Source of the DNA: Pedobacter sandarakinus
Lineage (GTDB): Bacteria; Bacteroidota; Bacteroidia; Sphingobacteriales; Sphingobacteriaceae
NCBI RefSeq assembly: GCF_026240095.1
Contig: NZ_JAPIVG010000001.1
Span: 372,001 to 436,000 of the forward strand
DNA length: 64,000 nucleotides
Direction: 5' to 3'
Positions 8,125-16,722 of the stretch are shown piece by piece. The stretch's first letter is position 1, and each line of letters starts with the position of its first letter. The notes under the pieces are model-generated. The model was given only the letters and a program-made list of their open reading frames with translations, had not been told where the DNA came from and made no database searches. A program made the position numbers and the translations under genes.

Positions 8125-8316
8125 ATGTCAGCTCACGATTCACATGCACCAGTTCAGCAAACAAAGGGTATTTGGGCATTGCCGTTAACGGCTTGGATTA
8201 TTGTTTTAATTCTATTGGTAGCTTTTACAAGGCCTATATTTCATCATGGAGAGGGCGAAGCGTCGCATGAAAAGACTGAAGCGCACCACACTGAAGCAGC
8301 AGAATCTCATCACTAA
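8125..8316 (+). CDS. Small single-pass membrane protein with His-rich tail
   Basis: A 63-residue protein: a short polar N-terminus with His residues (MSAHDSHAPVQQ), one hydrophobic segment (about residues 19-36, LTAWIIVLILLVAFTR) and a C-terminal tail with eight His and many Glu residues (FHHGEGEASHEKTEAHHTEA...). I do not recognise the family. The tail suggests metal binding or a small subunit of a membrane complex, but no partner gene is adjacent. It is a real gene by its own terminator (8341-8368), its TM-plus-tail organisation and the lack of any competing frame. Confidence 0.72.
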   Translation: MSAHDSHAPVQQTKGIWALPLTAWIIVLILLVAFTRPIFHHGEGEASHEKTEAHHTEAAESHH

Positions 8317-8336
8317 GTTTTAAACTGGTGTGTAAT

Positions 8337-8373
8337 AAAAGAGCGATGAATTTTATAGTTCATCGCTCTTTTT
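8337..8373. terminator. Bidirectional intrinsic terminator
   Basis: GAGCGATGAA (8341-8350) and TTCATCGCTC (8359-8368) form a perfect 10-bp stem with an 8-nt loop, flanked by AAAA on the left and TTTTT on the right. It serves the small membrane protein gene on plus and the GDPD-like gene on minus, which converge here. Confidence 0.9.
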
Positions 8374-9256
8374 ATTTAAGCTGGTTCATTATGTTTGGGA
8401 AATCAGTAATTATACCGTCTACGCCCAAGCTCATAAAGTATTTAACTTCTTTAACAGTGTTTACCGTCCATGGAATAATTTTTATACCCATTTCATGACA
8501 GCGATCTACCAAACCCTTGCCAACCAAAACTGAATATGGACTGTAAATAGTGGGCTTAAATCCTAATTTTGCGATGTAATCTTCAAAAGGTTCTTTCTCA
8601 TCTATCAATAATGAGGTTTGAACTTTAGGATATTTCTCGTGTAGATATTGTAGTGTACGCATATCGAACGATTCGATAATAACCCTTTTGGAAATTTTCT
8701 TAGCATTTACTACGGCCATAATAAGTTCTACAAATTCTGCAGGCTCGGGGTGAAATTCGTTATCGCCATTTTTAATTGTTTTAGTTTCGATATTGTAAAC
8801 CGGCTTTGGAAGCTTATGTTTTTTGGCATAAAGCTCAACGGCATCAATGGTTTCGGTAAGTAGTGGTTTGTAAGCTTTAAACTTCATCTGGCCTGGGAAG
8901 CGGGCATGTACCTTACTACCTACATCGAATTTCTTAACTTGCTCGTAATCCATTTTAAAGATGTTGTATTCTTTTTGGTTTCTAAGGGTTATGGGTTTCC
9001 CCGCCGGAGTTAAGGAAATTTCATTGTTAAAGTAGGGCTCTTGAGATAGTACTACTTGTTTATCTTTGGTAATCACAGCATCCATCTCTAGTGTATTAAC
9101 CCCCAAATCGAGCGCTTTAAGCATGCCTTCGATAGTATTTTCGGGCATCAAGCCTCTGGCACCTGCCTTACCTTGAACATCAAATTTTTGTTTTTGTGCG
9201 AATAGTTGGAAAGAAAGAAAAACGAGAATTAATAGTAATGGTAATTTTTTAATCAT
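8372..9256 (-). CDS. GDPD-family protein lacking both catalytic histidines (likely pseudoenzyme)
   Basis: A 294-residue secreted protein of the glycerophosphodiester phosphodiesterase family, which normally cleaves deacylated phospholipids to glycerol-3-phosphate. ATG 9256 is preferred to 9280 because the signal peptide (MIKKLPLLLILVFLSFQLFA) starts there. The TIM-barrel landmarks are intact: MPENT, LEMD (56-59; metal ligands E57, D59) and YNIETK. But the HRG motif carrying the first catalytic His reads KAG (30-32), and the second catalytic His, in the 'VVLSHEP' position, is Gln72. Both codons differ from His by more than noise would suggest (AAG and CAA). The rest of the barrel is complete to 'GIITDFPN'. 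Metal binding without hydrolysis, or a new role, is inferred. Confidence 0.88.
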   Translation of the reverse strand: MIKKLPLLLILVFLSFQLFAQKQKFDVQGKAGARGLMPENTIEGMLKALDLGVNTLEMDAVITKDKQVVLSQEPYFNNEISLTPAGKPITLRNQKEYNIFKMDYEQVKKFDVGSKVHARFPGQMKFKAYKPLLTETIDAVELYAKKHKLPKPVYNIETKTIKNGDNEFHPEPAEFVELIMAVVNAKKISKRVIIESFDMRTLQYLHEKYPKVQTSLLIDEKEPFEDYIAKLGFKPTIYSPYSVLVGKGLVDRCHEMGIKIIPWTVNTVKEVKYFMSLGVDGIITDFPNIMNQLK

Positions 9257-9379
9257 GCAGTTTAAACGTAAATAATGCAATTTAAATATTTAATCAGGAT
9301 AATAAGGGCTGCATTGCCATATTTTGTTGAGCCTGTTTGTGTTTGTTGATTGTTTATTCCTGCAGAACTGGTTTGGAAA

Positions 9380-10145
9380 TTTTTTCGATGATGCAGCTTA
9401 TTTTCTGCGAAAATCCGTTAGATCTGCAGAAGCATTTTTAAAACATTAGTTGTTTTTGATTTTAAATGTTTGTGTTGTATTTACTTTTTAGGTTTTTCCC
9501 GCTGATCACGCAGATGACGCAGATTGTTTTTGCGAAAATCTGTATTATGTGCGGGAGCATTTTTTACAACACTAGCCGATGTTGTTTCCAAACGTTCAAG
9601 TTGTATCTACTTTCAGATTTTTCCCGCTGATCTCGCAGATGACGCAGATTGCTTTTCTGCGAAAATCCGTGTAATCTGCAAGAGCATTTTTAAAACATTA
9701 GTTGTTTTTGATTTTAAATGTTTGTGTTGTATTTACTTTTTAGGTTTTTCCCGCTGATCACGCAGATGACGCAGATTGCCTTCTGCGAAAATCTGTATTA
9801 TCTGCGGGAGCATTTTTTACAACATTAGCCGATGTTGTTTTCAAACGTTCAAGTTGTATCTACTTTCAGATTTTTCCCGCTGATCACGCAGATGATGCAG
9901 ATTGTTTTCTGCGAAAATCCGTGTTATCTGCGGGAGCATTTTTACAACATTAGCCGTTGTCTGTTTTAAATAGTTGGTGTTGTATTTACTTTTCTTCCCG
10001 CTGATCACGCAGATGACGCAGATTGTTTTCTGCAAAATCCGTGAAATCTGCGGGAGCATTTTTTACAACATTAGCCGATGTTGTTTTCAAACGTTCAAGT
10101 TGTATCTACTTTCATATTTTTCCCGCTGATCTCGCTGATATCAGA
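9380..10145. repeat. Tandem array of about 125-bp units with inverted-repeat cores
   Basis: The core CCCGCTGATCACGCAGATG, followed by ACGCAGATT, starts at 9498, 9623, 9750, 9876, 9997 and 10122 (the last truncated), a spacing of 121-127 bp; a degenerate first copy lies near 9386. Each core is followed by TTTTCTGCGAAAATC and an ATCTGCGGGAGC arm, giving a stem built on CGCAGATT/AATCTGCG. The spacers come in two types, one containing TTAGTTGTTTTTGATTT and one GCCGATGTTGTTT, and they alternate, so the true period is about 250 bp. ORFs of 70-80 codons across it on both strands are by-products of the repeat. Confidence 0.93.
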
Positions 10146-10170
10146 AAGCTACACAACTAATATACCTACC

Positions 10171-10202
10171 TAAATAAAAAGCCCTCTTTTTCAAGAAGGC
10201 TT
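10171..10202 (-). terminator. Intrinsic terminator of the twin NTF2-like gene
   Basis: AAGCCCTCTT (10179-10188) and AAGAAGGCTT (10193-10202) pair with one mismatch around a TTTC loop. Read on minus the stem is followed by TTTTTATTTA. It lies 29 bp beyond the stop codon of the minus-strand gene. Confidence 0.8.
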
Positions 10203-10230
10203 CCGATAACTTAATCCCTGAAATCAGATC

Positions 10231-11088
10231 TTATCTATCCGCGGGCACAAATGCTTGTACAATTAAATTCCAGCTAGCATCTGCAGCCTTCTCATACACG
10301 AACACATAATTAAAACTTTCTCTTAGATCAGCTTTATAATCAATCGTTGCAATACCGTAGGTATAAGCCAAATCGCTACCCAATGCTTTATCTACCCCAG
10401 TGGTTTTCAAATTTATCTTACTTACCATACTGTTATAAAAAGCGACTATTTTGCCTTTGCCATTTATGGCTTCATTACCTGGAAAAAGCAATCTTGCATC
10501 ATCCGTTAAAAAACCTCCAAAGGCAGCAATTCCATGTGTTTTCAATAAGGTATTTAGTGTCTTTTCAGTTGTTAAAATAATATCCTTGCCTGCTTTAATT
10601 TCTCTATCGTTTAAAAACTTAGGAGCTACATGGTCTTTCGGTTCAACAAATTTGGGTGCACTACTTTCAAGGGGCTTATTGCTATTTGTACCTAAGTCTA
10701 TTGCAAGTTTCCACTTACCATTTTCTGATTTCCAGATAGATAAGTATTGCCCATACTTTTTATCTGCACCTTCCACAGCATATGGGCCGGTGGTAAAACC
10801 CAGATCGCCACTGCGAGATACCTTAGCTAAATTTGGTTCCCACGTAACGGCATCTTCACTTTTAGTTTGTGCATTATAAAATGTTTTAGCATTAACAGGG
10901 TTTGGCCTGAAAACCAAGGCTGTTGAAGCCGTATAATCTAAATAAGCATCTTTGTCGCCATTCCTTGCAATTGCTTTCGCAAAATCTTTCTCTGCATTTA
11001 CCAAAGATTTTGTTGTACCATCATTCTTTTGTGCAATTGCACCAAGTGCTAAAAGCGAAAATATTGCTGTAGAAAAAATTTGTTTCAT
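10231..11088 (-). CDS. Secreted protein with two NTF2-like (DUF4440/SnoaL-type) domains
   Basis: A 285-residue protein with a signal peptide (to about residue 19, LLALGAIAQ). Two NTF2-like repeats follow. Repeat 1 (about 25-135) has LVNAEKDFAKAIARNG, DAYLDYTASTALVFRP and GQYLSIWKSENGKWKLAIDLG; repeat 2 (about 165-285) has LLKTHGIAAFGGFLTDDARLL and SFNYVFVYEKAADASWNLIVQ. Such cone-shaped domains bind small ligands or act as uncharacterised hydrolases or isomerases; no catalytic set can be read here. It probably acts in the periplasm. It is a single gene with its own terminator; the next gene upstream on this strand ends 79 bp away. Confidence 0.82.
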   Translation of the reverse strand: MKQIFSTAIFSLLALGAIAQKNDGTTKSLVNAEKDFAKAIARNGDKDAYLDYTASTALVFRPNPVNAKTFYNAQTKSEDAVTWEPNLAKVSRSGDLGFTTGPYAVEGADKKYGQYLSIWKSENGKWKLAIDLGTNSNKPLESSAPKFVEPKDHVAPKFLNDREIKAGKDIILTTEKTLNTLLKTHGIAAFGGFLTDDARLLFPGNEAINGKGKIVAFYNSMVSKINLKTTGVDKALGSDLAYTYGIATIDYKADLRESFNYVFVYEKAADASWNLIVQAFVPADR

Positions 11089-11167
11089 CGTAAATTTAGG
11101 ATATATGTTTGGCGAATATAAAATTTTATATGGAGGCGAAGCTCAAAAGTAATCAACAATTACACAA

Positions 11168-12142
11168 TTATTTTTCGCGGTATATGGTTTCTAAAACTGT
11201 TTGTCCGGTTGCCTTGAGTGTATTTTTATCAATGTTAGCCAGATTATCTAATTGTGTATGCCAATTAATGTAGAAACCGCTATTGTCGTTATAGTGAATA
11301 ATATCAACAGTGGGCACACCACCCTTATTCATCCAAAAATGATCATCTACAATTTTTCCACTGGTAATATTAACGAAGTAAGATGCATAACCAATTTCAT
11401 TACCAATGTCCCAAATCTTTGTTACTATATCTCCTGCTTCAGTTCTTGAAATTTCGTCTTGCGTAAACTGTGCATTTCCACCACCAACCATATCTAGGTT
11501 TACGCCAAAAATCGCTTTGTAGCCTTTGGCTGCCACTGTTCTGTTCCAATACTGCGAACCCAGGCACCAGGTTACTTCATTCTGCGTTTGATCGTTGGAT
11601 TTACCATAATCTTCCAAATCCCATAAGATGAAATCGACACCCACATTTGGCTGGTTTTTTTGGATTTGCCTCGCCATTTCTAAAATTACTGCAACGCCAC
11701 TGGCGCCATCATTTGCCGCATCAAATGGCATGCTTTGCTTTAGGGGGTCAGTGTCCTGATCTGCAAAAGGACGAGCATCCCAGTGGGCAGTAACCAAAAC
11801 ACGCTTACTCCGTTCAGGATTAAAGCTGGCGTGGATATTCTTAAGTTGAAAAATCTTACCATCGTAAGTCTGTGTCTTCTCTCCCTGAATTTCTACCTCA
11901 GCACCAAACGCTTTAAATTTACGCACCAAATATTCTGCGCACATTTGGTGAGCTGCCGTGCCAGGTATCCGCGGACCAAAATCTACCTGCGCTTTGGTAT
12001 AAGCATAAGCACTATCGGCATTAAAGTTCGGGGAAATGAGTTTAACACTATCCTGGCCACTAGGCGAAGCATCTTTAGAGCTGTTCTTACACCCTATTAA
12101 GATGCAGAAAGTTATCAGGAGAAATAATAAATTTTTATGCAT
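11168..12142 (-). CDS. M28-family lipoprotein, glutaminyl-peptide cyclotransferase type
   Basis: A 324-residue lipoprotein (lipobox LIGC, Cys18) of the M28 metallopeptidase fold. Metal ligands are visible in order: TAHWDARPFAD, FDAANDGASG, LWDLEDYG, VNLDMVGG and INWHTQLDN. The WDLEDYG motif, the NWHTQLDN ending and the overall length fit bacterial relatives of animal glutaminyl cyclase, which convert N-terminal Gln to pyroglutamate, better than aminopeptidases. It is probably anchored on the periplasmic side. It follows cysS by 17 bp and is probably co-transcribed with it. The enzyme class (cyclase versus aminopeptidase) is inferred. Confidence 0.88.
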   Translation of the reverse strand: MHKNLLFLLITFCILIGCKNSSKDASPSGQDSVKLISPNFNADSAYAYTKAQVDFGPRIPGTAAHQMCAEYLVRKFKAFGAEVEIQGEKTQTYDGKIFQLKNIHASFNPERSKRVLVTAHWDARPFADQDTDPLKQSMPFDAANDGASGVAVILEMARQIQKNQPNVGVDFILWDLEDYGKSNDQTQNEVTWCLGSQYWNRTVAAKGYKAIFGVNLDMVGGGNAQFTQDEISRTEAGDIVTKIWDIGNEIGYASYFVNITSGKIVDDHFWMNKGGVPTVDIIHYNDNSGFYINWHTQLDNLANIDKNTLKATGQTVLETIYREK

Positions 12143-12159
12143 TCGAAATTATTTCCAGT

Positions 12160-13620
12160 TTAAACCTTACTCCAGGTTGTTCCATCTTTACTGTCTTTTA
12201 ATTGAATACCCAGTGTTTGCAAACCGATTCTAATCTTGTCTGATGTAGCATAATCTTTATTGCCTTTGGCTTCGGTTCTTAAATCAATAACCATTTCCAA
12301 AACGCCGTTTAAGTCGTTACTTCCTGCATCTTCATCTTTCAATCCCAAAATGTCGAAAACGAAATCGTTTATCAATGCCTTCAATTCGGCTAGCGCATTT
12401 GCAGAAATTTTACCTTTACCATCATACACTGTATTTATTATTCTTACTGCTTCAAAAAGTTCTGCAATTAAAATCGGACTGTTAAAATCGTCGTTCATTG
12501 CAGCTACACAATTATCTTTTAGTGTGGCAATATCGAAATCATTTGTATCAGAAACAACCAGCTTCTCTAGCAATGAAACAGCAGCCATCAAACGTCTGAA
12601 ACCTTTTTCAGATGCATCCAGCGCATCATTAGAAAAATCTAAGGTACTACGGTAATGAGCTTGTAGCATAAAGAATTTAACCGTCATGGGGCTATAACCT
12701 TTACGCAGCAAAGGGTGGTCGCCGGTAAAAAGTTCCAGTGGAAGAAACCCATTGCCTGCCGATTTCGACATCCGGGTGCCGTTCACAGTTAGCATATTGG
12801 TATGCATCCAATACCGGGCTGGCTGCCTGTGGCTGCAAGCTTCAGACTGTGCAATTTCGTTGGTATGGTGCGTTGCTGCCAAATCCATCCCGCCGCCGTG
12901 AATGTCAAATTCATCACCTAAATACTTAGCGCTCATGGCAGAACACTCAATGTGCCAGCCTGGAAAACCCATGCCCCATGGCGATTGCCACTGCATTAAT
13001 GTCTCTGGTTTAGCTTTAATCCACAATGCAAAATCCAGTCTTCCTTTTTTCTCATCCTGTCCGCCCAATTCGCGTGTGTTATTTAGCATGTCTTCCAAGT
13101 TCCGATTAGTTAAAATCGTATAGTTGAATTCCTTACTGTATTTCTCTACGTCAAAATATACATTACCATCAATCTCGTAACCATAACCATTGGCCATAAT
13201 TACCTTAATCATTTCAATTTGCTCAATAATATGGCCGGTAGCAGTGGGCTCAATGCTTGGTGGCAACGTATTAAACATGCGCAACACATCATGAAAACCC
13301 AAAGTGTATTTTTGAACAATCTCCATAGGCTCTAATTGCTCTAATTTTGCCCGCTTCGCAAATTTATCGTCGCCCTCATCTCTATCCCCTTCTAAGTGGC
13401 CAGCATCAGTAATATTGCGTACATACCTAACTTTATATCCCAAATACTTCAGGTATCTAAAGATCAAATCAAAAGAAATAAATGTGCGGCAGTTCCCTAA
13501 ATGCACATCGCTGTAAACCGTCGGACCACAAACATACATCCCCACATTGGGTGCATTTAAAGGTTGAAAAAGTTCTTTCTTACGTGAAAGCGTATTGTAA
13601 AGCTGTAAGCCAGTATTCAT
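12160..13620 (-). CDS. cysS: Cysteinyl-tRNA synthetase
   Basis: CysRS charges tRNA-Cys with cysteine. The 486-residue length is normal. Class I landmarks: MYVCGPTVY (zinc-ligand Cys), HLGNCRTF (HIGH-like), [34 protein letters not shown] and [11 protein letters not shown] (further zinc ligands), and TRMSKSAGN (KMSKS). The C-terminal DALR-type helices are present. TACATTTG ends four bases upstream of the ATG, predicting an almost leaderless mRNA. The M28 lipoprotein gene follows after 17 bp. Confidence 0.97.
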   Translation of the reverse strand: MNTGLQLYNTLSRKKELFQPLNAPNVGMYVCGPTVYSDVHLGNCRTFISFDLIFRYLKYLGYKVRYVRNITDAGHLEGDRDEGDDKFAKRAKLEQLEPMEIVQKYTLGFHDVLRMFNTLPPSIEPTATGHIIEQIEMIKVIMANGYGYEIDGNVYFDVEKYSKEFNYTILTNRNLEDMLNNTRELGGQDEKKGRLDFALWIKAKPETLMQWQSPWGMGFPGWHIECSAMSAKYLGDEFDIHGGGMDLAATHHTNEIAQSEACSHRQPARYWMHTNMLTVNGTRMSKSAGNGFLPLELFTGDHPLLRKGYSPMTVKFFMLQAHYRSTLDFSNDALDASEKGFRRLMAAVSLLEKLVVSDTNDFDIATLKDNCVAAMNDDFNSPILIAELFEAVRIINTVYDGKGKISANALAELKALINDFVFDILGLKDEDAGSNDLNGVLEMVIDLRTEAKGNKDYATSDKIRIGLQTLGIQLKDSKDGTTWSKV

Positions 13621-13632
13621 ACTGCAAATGTA
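13621..13632 (-). promoter_or_regulatory. -7 element TACATTTG of cysS, four bases from the start codon
   Basis: On minus, TACATTTG (13632-13625) exactly matches TAnnTTTG, and CAGT then separates it from the ATG at 13620. This fixes the start and predicts a 5' leader of about zero or one base. No clear -33 element was found at the usual distance. Confidence 0.55.
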
Positions 13633-13753
13633 ATATTTAGCATCGTAAAGTTTTTAAGATAGACTTAATGTTTCCAGCTAAGGCTGTTTATTTACATTTC
13701 ATCAATGGAAAATAAAATTAGAAAAGGTACTTTGTTAGCAAGAGGCAAAAGCA

Positions 13754-13830
13754 GTCCGTCTTTCCGCTAAATCTTTTTTGTCTCCTTTGCTTTCTCCCAT
13801 GGCCTACAAAAAAGGATACCGCTTCAATAC
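13754..13830. repeat. Dispersed hairpin repeat (family A), minus orientation
   Basis: ATCTTTTTTGT (13771-13781) pairs with ACAAAAAAGGAT (13806-13817). The flanks are GTCCGTC..CCGCT on the left and CCGCTTCAAT on the right. The reverse complement reads ATTGAAGCGGTATCC-stem-AAAAGATTTAGCGG, the layout also seen at 20694-20760 and 29413-29466. It fills most of the 313-bp gap between cysS and msrA. Confidence 0.7.
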
Positions 13831-13882
13831 GGTTTATATATTAGGTTTGTGCAGCAAACGCGGTTTCGAAAACCTTTGCGCA

Positions 13883-13916
13883 TAAAAAATCCCGGCTTCG
13901 ATTTAAAAGCCAGGAT
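13883..13916 (-). terminator. Intrinsic terminator of msrA
   Basis: On minus, ATCCTGGCTT, an 8-nt loop and AAGCCGGGAT (13916-13889) form a 10-bp stem with one G-U pair, followed by TTTTTT. It lies about 18 bp downstream of the msrA stop. Confidence 0.85.
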
Positions 13917-13933
13917 CTTAAACATATTGCACT

Positions 13934-14533
13934 TTATTTCTTAAGCTTCGCCTTGAAAACTTTTTCAAGCTTCTCTAATTTTGGCAAAATGACCAATCGG
14001 CAGTATGCCTCATCACCATTTTTGTTAAAATAATTTTGGTGATAACTTTCGGCAGCATAGAAAGGTTTGGCAGACTCTATAGCAGTTACTACTTTCTTTC
14101 CGTAAGCATTGGTTTTATTCAGTTCAGCCTTGTATTTATCTGCCAGGGCCTTTTGTTCAGGTGTGTGGTAAAAAATTACAGAACGATACTGTGTTCCGCT
14201 ATCTGCTCCCTGTCTGTTCAAAGTTGTTGGGTCGTGGCTCTTCCAAAATACCTCCAGCAATTCATCATAAGATATTTCCATTGGGTTATACGTAATTTGC
14301 AATACTTCAGCATGCCCGGTAGCACCAGTGCAAACTTCCTCGTAAGTTGGGTTTGCTAATGTGCCCCCTTCATAACCCGATTTTACAGCTGTTACGCCTT
14401 TCAACCTTTGGAATATCGCCTCCGTACACCAAAAACAGCCCATCCCGAAAGTAGCTTTTTCTGTTTTCTTCCCCTGAGCTTGTACTTGGTTCAGCGTTAA
14501 AACAGTAAGTAAGATTAAGATTAATTTTTTCAT
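13934..14533 (-). CDS. msrA: Exported peptide methionine-S-sulfoxide reductase
   Basis: MsrA reduces methionine-S-sulfoxide in proteins back to methionine. The 199-residue protein has a signal peptide (MKKLILILLTVLTLNQVQAQ), so it repairs envelope proteins. The active-site motif FGMGCFWCTEAIF has the catalytic Cys at residue 33; the usual Gly of GCFWG is Cys36, common in this phylum. GYEGG, NPTYEEVCTGATGHAEV, HDPTTLNRQGADSGTQYRS and the late YHQNYF motif are complete. It is a single gene with its own terminator. The 246 bp upstream to the divergent oxygenase gene hold only AT-rich promoter-like sequence. Confidence 0.95.
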   Translation of the reverse strand: MKKLILILLTVLTLNQVQAQGKKTEKATFGMGCFWCTEAIFQRLKGVTAVKSGYEGGTLANPTYEEVCTGATGHAEVLQITYNPMEISYDELLEVFWKSHDPTTLNRQGADSGTQYRSVIFYHTPEQKALADKYKAELNKTNAYGKKVVTAIESAKPFYAAESYHQNYFNKNGDEAYCRLVILPKLEKLEKVFKAKLKK

Positions 14534-14779
14534 TGTTTGTGTGTTTTAAATACTTCGCTAAATATATTAGCTTGTATACGATATTACGAAAAAATAGCAT
14601 TTGTAGTTTCAGTTTGGCCAATAATGTATTTCGAATGACAAACGTATAGTTAATCAATCTTACCATCATTGTTAATAACTTAAAATACTGATAAATAAGC
14701 TTTTGTATGCATTAATAGTATCAAAATAACAGTTATTAACAATTCTTTTTTAAATTCGTACAACATTTAACATAAAATT

Positions 14780-15742
14780 ATGTCTACACCGTATATTCCA
14801 TGTTTAGATTTAGGCTCATACATTAATGGCACTGAAGAAGAACGTAAAAAATTTTCTGATGAGTTGGGCAGAGCCTTTAACGATTCTGGCTTTGTAACCA
14901 TAACCAACCATGGTTTAACTCAAGAATTGATAGATAAGTTATACGAAAATATTAAGGCCGCATTTGCTCTTCCGCTAGAAACTAAGCGGAAATATGAGAA
15001 ACCGGAGCTAGCAGGGCAACGTGGATACACCAGTGCCGGAAAGGAAACGGCAAAAGGCGCCAAAACGCCTGATTTGAAAGAGTTCTGGCAAATTGGACAG
15101 GAAGTTACAGATGGAGATCCGGTTAAAAACGAATATCCTGATAACGAGATTTTAGAAGAGCTTCCGGAGTTTAATAAAGTTACCGGCGATATTTATCGCA
15201 AACTGCAGGAAAATGGCACCCATCTGCTCCGGGCTATTGCAACTTACCTAGAGTTGCCAGTAAATTATTTTGATAAACATGTACATAATGGCAATTCAAT
15301 TTTAAGAGGTATTCATTACTTTCCTATTGAAAACCCAGAATTGATTCCTGATGATGCCGTACGTGCTGGTGCACATGAAGATATCAACTTGATCACACTG
15401 CTTATTGGCGCTAGTGCCGACGGACTGGAAGTGCTCACCCGCAGCAACGAATGGTTGCCAATTAAAGCACATCATACCGATATTGTGGTTAACGTTGGCG
15501 ATATGTTGCAACGTTTAACCAACAACAAGTTAAAATCGACAACACACAGAGTTGTAAATCCACCACGCGAATTGATGAAAACTTCGCGTTTCTCGGTGCC
15601 GTTTTTCTTACACCCACGCAGCGATATGGATTTAACCAGCCTAGCATCTACCATTGATGATCAACATCCTAAAGCATACAGCGATATGACGGCAGGCGAG
15701 TATCTGGATGAAAGATTACGAGAAATTGGTTTGAAAAAATAA
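14780..15742 (+). CDS. Isopenicillin N synthase-like 2OG/Fe(II)-dependent dioxygenase
   Basis: A 320-residue cytosolic enzyme of the non-heme iron dioxygenase superfamily, which oxidises small molecules using 2-oxoglutarate and O2. The N-terminal DIOX_N region is clear (IPCLDLGSYI, FVTITNHGL). The jelly-roll core carries the iron triad H199-x-D201 (GAHEDINLITLL) and H256 (STTHRVVNPP), with Arg270 (SRFSVPFF) to bind 2-oxoglutarate. The substrate cannot be read from sequence; relatives act on metabolites or antibiotics. It is a stand-alone gene with its own terminator. Confidence 0.92.
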   Translation: MSTPYIPCLDLGSYINGTEEERKKFSDELGRAFNDSGFVTITNHGLTQELIDKLYENIKAAFALPLETKRKYEKPELAGQRGYTSAGKETAKGAKTPDLKEFWQIGQEVTDGDPVKNEYPDNEILEELPEFNKVTGDIYRKLQENGTHLLRAIATYLELPVNYFDKHVHNGNSILRGIHYFPIENPELIPDDAVRAGAHEDINLITLLIGASADGLEVLTRSNEWLPIKAHHTDIVVNVGDMLQRLTNNKLKSTTHRVVNPPRELMKTSRFSVPFFLHPRSDMDLTSLASTIDDQHPKAYSDMTAGEYLDERLREIGLKK

Positions 15743-15775
15743 TGAGTTTAGCTTCTTAAAGAATAAGGTAATTGC

Positions 15776-15804
15776 AAAAGCATCGACGTAGTCGGTGCTT
15801 TTTT
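15776..15804 (+). terminator. Intrinsic terminator of the dioxygenase gene
   Basis: AAAAGCATCGAC (15776-15787) pairs with GTCGGTGCTTTT (15791-15802) around a three-base loop and runs into TTTT. It lies 34 bp after the stop codon. Confidence 0.88.
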
Positions 15805-15944
15805 GTTATAAATGCATAACTTTATTTATTCCCCCTAGATTTTGACCACATCCCATTAAACCAAATGCTATCCAAAATCAAAATCCAAATTTTGAAGATT
15901 ACGAAAATTTATTTAATCTTTCTATCTCAATTTATCCACTAAGT

Positions 15945-16334
15945 ATGAAATACTTAAAAATAATAACGATAGTCTCTTTCCTTTTAATAGTGGGATTAGA
16001 TCAGAAGGGATTTCCAAACTTTATAACAATTTTCATATGTGCATCTCAATTTCTAATTAATCTCCTGTCGCAACCCTTTAATGAAATCTCATGGGGTTTG
16101 GGTTTAGCTGCTCTCTCTGCCATTGCCTGTATTTTCTTAATATTATTTTCTAAACACTACAAGGACCGCTATATTTTAATATTTTGTTTTGCAACACTAC
16201 TCTGCATTGAAGTTTATTTTTCAGGAATCTTACGATATCAAAACTTCATTTCATGGTTTATTTATCCACTACTAATATTTGTAGTAAGTATGATCGTATT
16301 GATAGTTATCAATTTTAAGCCTAATAAGATTTAG
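15945..16334 (+). CDS. Orphan four-helix membrane protein in a low-GC patch
   Basis: A 129-residue protein, almost all hydrophobic, with about four transmembrane segments (residues 5-40, 49-68, 76-92 and 100-122). There is no family motif I recognise. Base composition is visibly lower in GC than the neighbouring genes, and the adjacent open frame at 16447-16722 is a decayed remnant. Together these suggest recently acquired or decaying DNA. The reading frame is intact and the start at ATG 15945 gives a charged N-terminus (MKYLKI). A real but possibly non-essential gene. Confidence 0.6.
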   Translation: MKYLKIITIVSFLLIVGLDQKGFPNFITIFICASQFLINLLSQPFNEISWGLGLAALSAIACIFLILFSKHYKDRYILIFCFATLLCIEVYFSGILRYQNFISWFIYPLLIFVVSMIVLIVINFKPNKI

Positions 16335-16446
16335 CTTATGCCCAGTTGTGTAGCATCAAAAATGAAAAGGATAATAATGGCTTAATCATATTAACCCAAT
16401 TTCTTATTCTCTTAAAGATAATTTTTATTTCAGTAATTATAACTGA

Positions 16447-16722
16447 GAATATTATACTAGCGAATTAGGAGGGAAAGGCAAACCATTTAATGGGATAAAA
16501 AAGGGCTTTAAGAACTTTATAAAACGGCACCCGTTGGAGAAAGATAAAACATTATACCGAACATTTACACTAAAAACTTGGCGCTTTTGGGAGTGGGGTG
16601 AGTGGTTAATTCATCGCGATAGATTTATGCTACGCAATTTTGAGGAAGAACAAATTTTAGAAAACAGAAAAAAAGAGAAGGCTTACCTACGAGATTTTAA
16701 AGCTACTGGGGATGATAGCTAA
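16447..16722 (+). pseudogene. 3' remnant of a gene with no usable start
   Basis: The frame is open from 16447, just after TGA at 16444-16446, to TAG at 16720. It encodes about 91 residues containing ELGGKGKPFNGIKKGFKN, FIKRHPLEKDKTLYRTFTL and TWRFWEWGEWLIHRDRFML, then a charged helical tail. This is protein-like (Trp/Arg/Lys-patterned), but the only ATG is deep inside (around 16627), so a 5' portion appears lost. The TTG at 16534 is an implausible start because homologous-looking sequence continues upstream of it. I do not recognise the parent family. Confidence 0.5.

Noticed and set aside
9524..10059. ORFs of 70-80 codons on both strands inside the array
   Set aside because: They follow the repeat period, have no start context and encode repeated peptides; they are by-products of the repeat.
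9380..10145. Possible CRISPR array in the tandem repeats
   Set aside because: The unit is about 125 bp with a hairpin core, the 'spacers' recur as two types, and there is no cas gene. This is a tandem hairpin repeat, not CRISPR.
10451..10879. 142-codon frame opposite the twin NTF2-like gene
   Set aside because: It is entirely within a well-supported gene on the other strand; no domain or promoter is seen.
12260..12655. 131-codon frame opposite cysS
   Set aside because: It is antisense to the conserved helical C-terminus of CysRS; low-complexity Ser/Lys composition, no start signal.
15945..16722. A toxin-antitoxin or phage-defence pair in the low-GC patch
   Set aside because: No recognisable nuclease, HTH or antitoxin motif; the second frame lacks a start and looks decayed.
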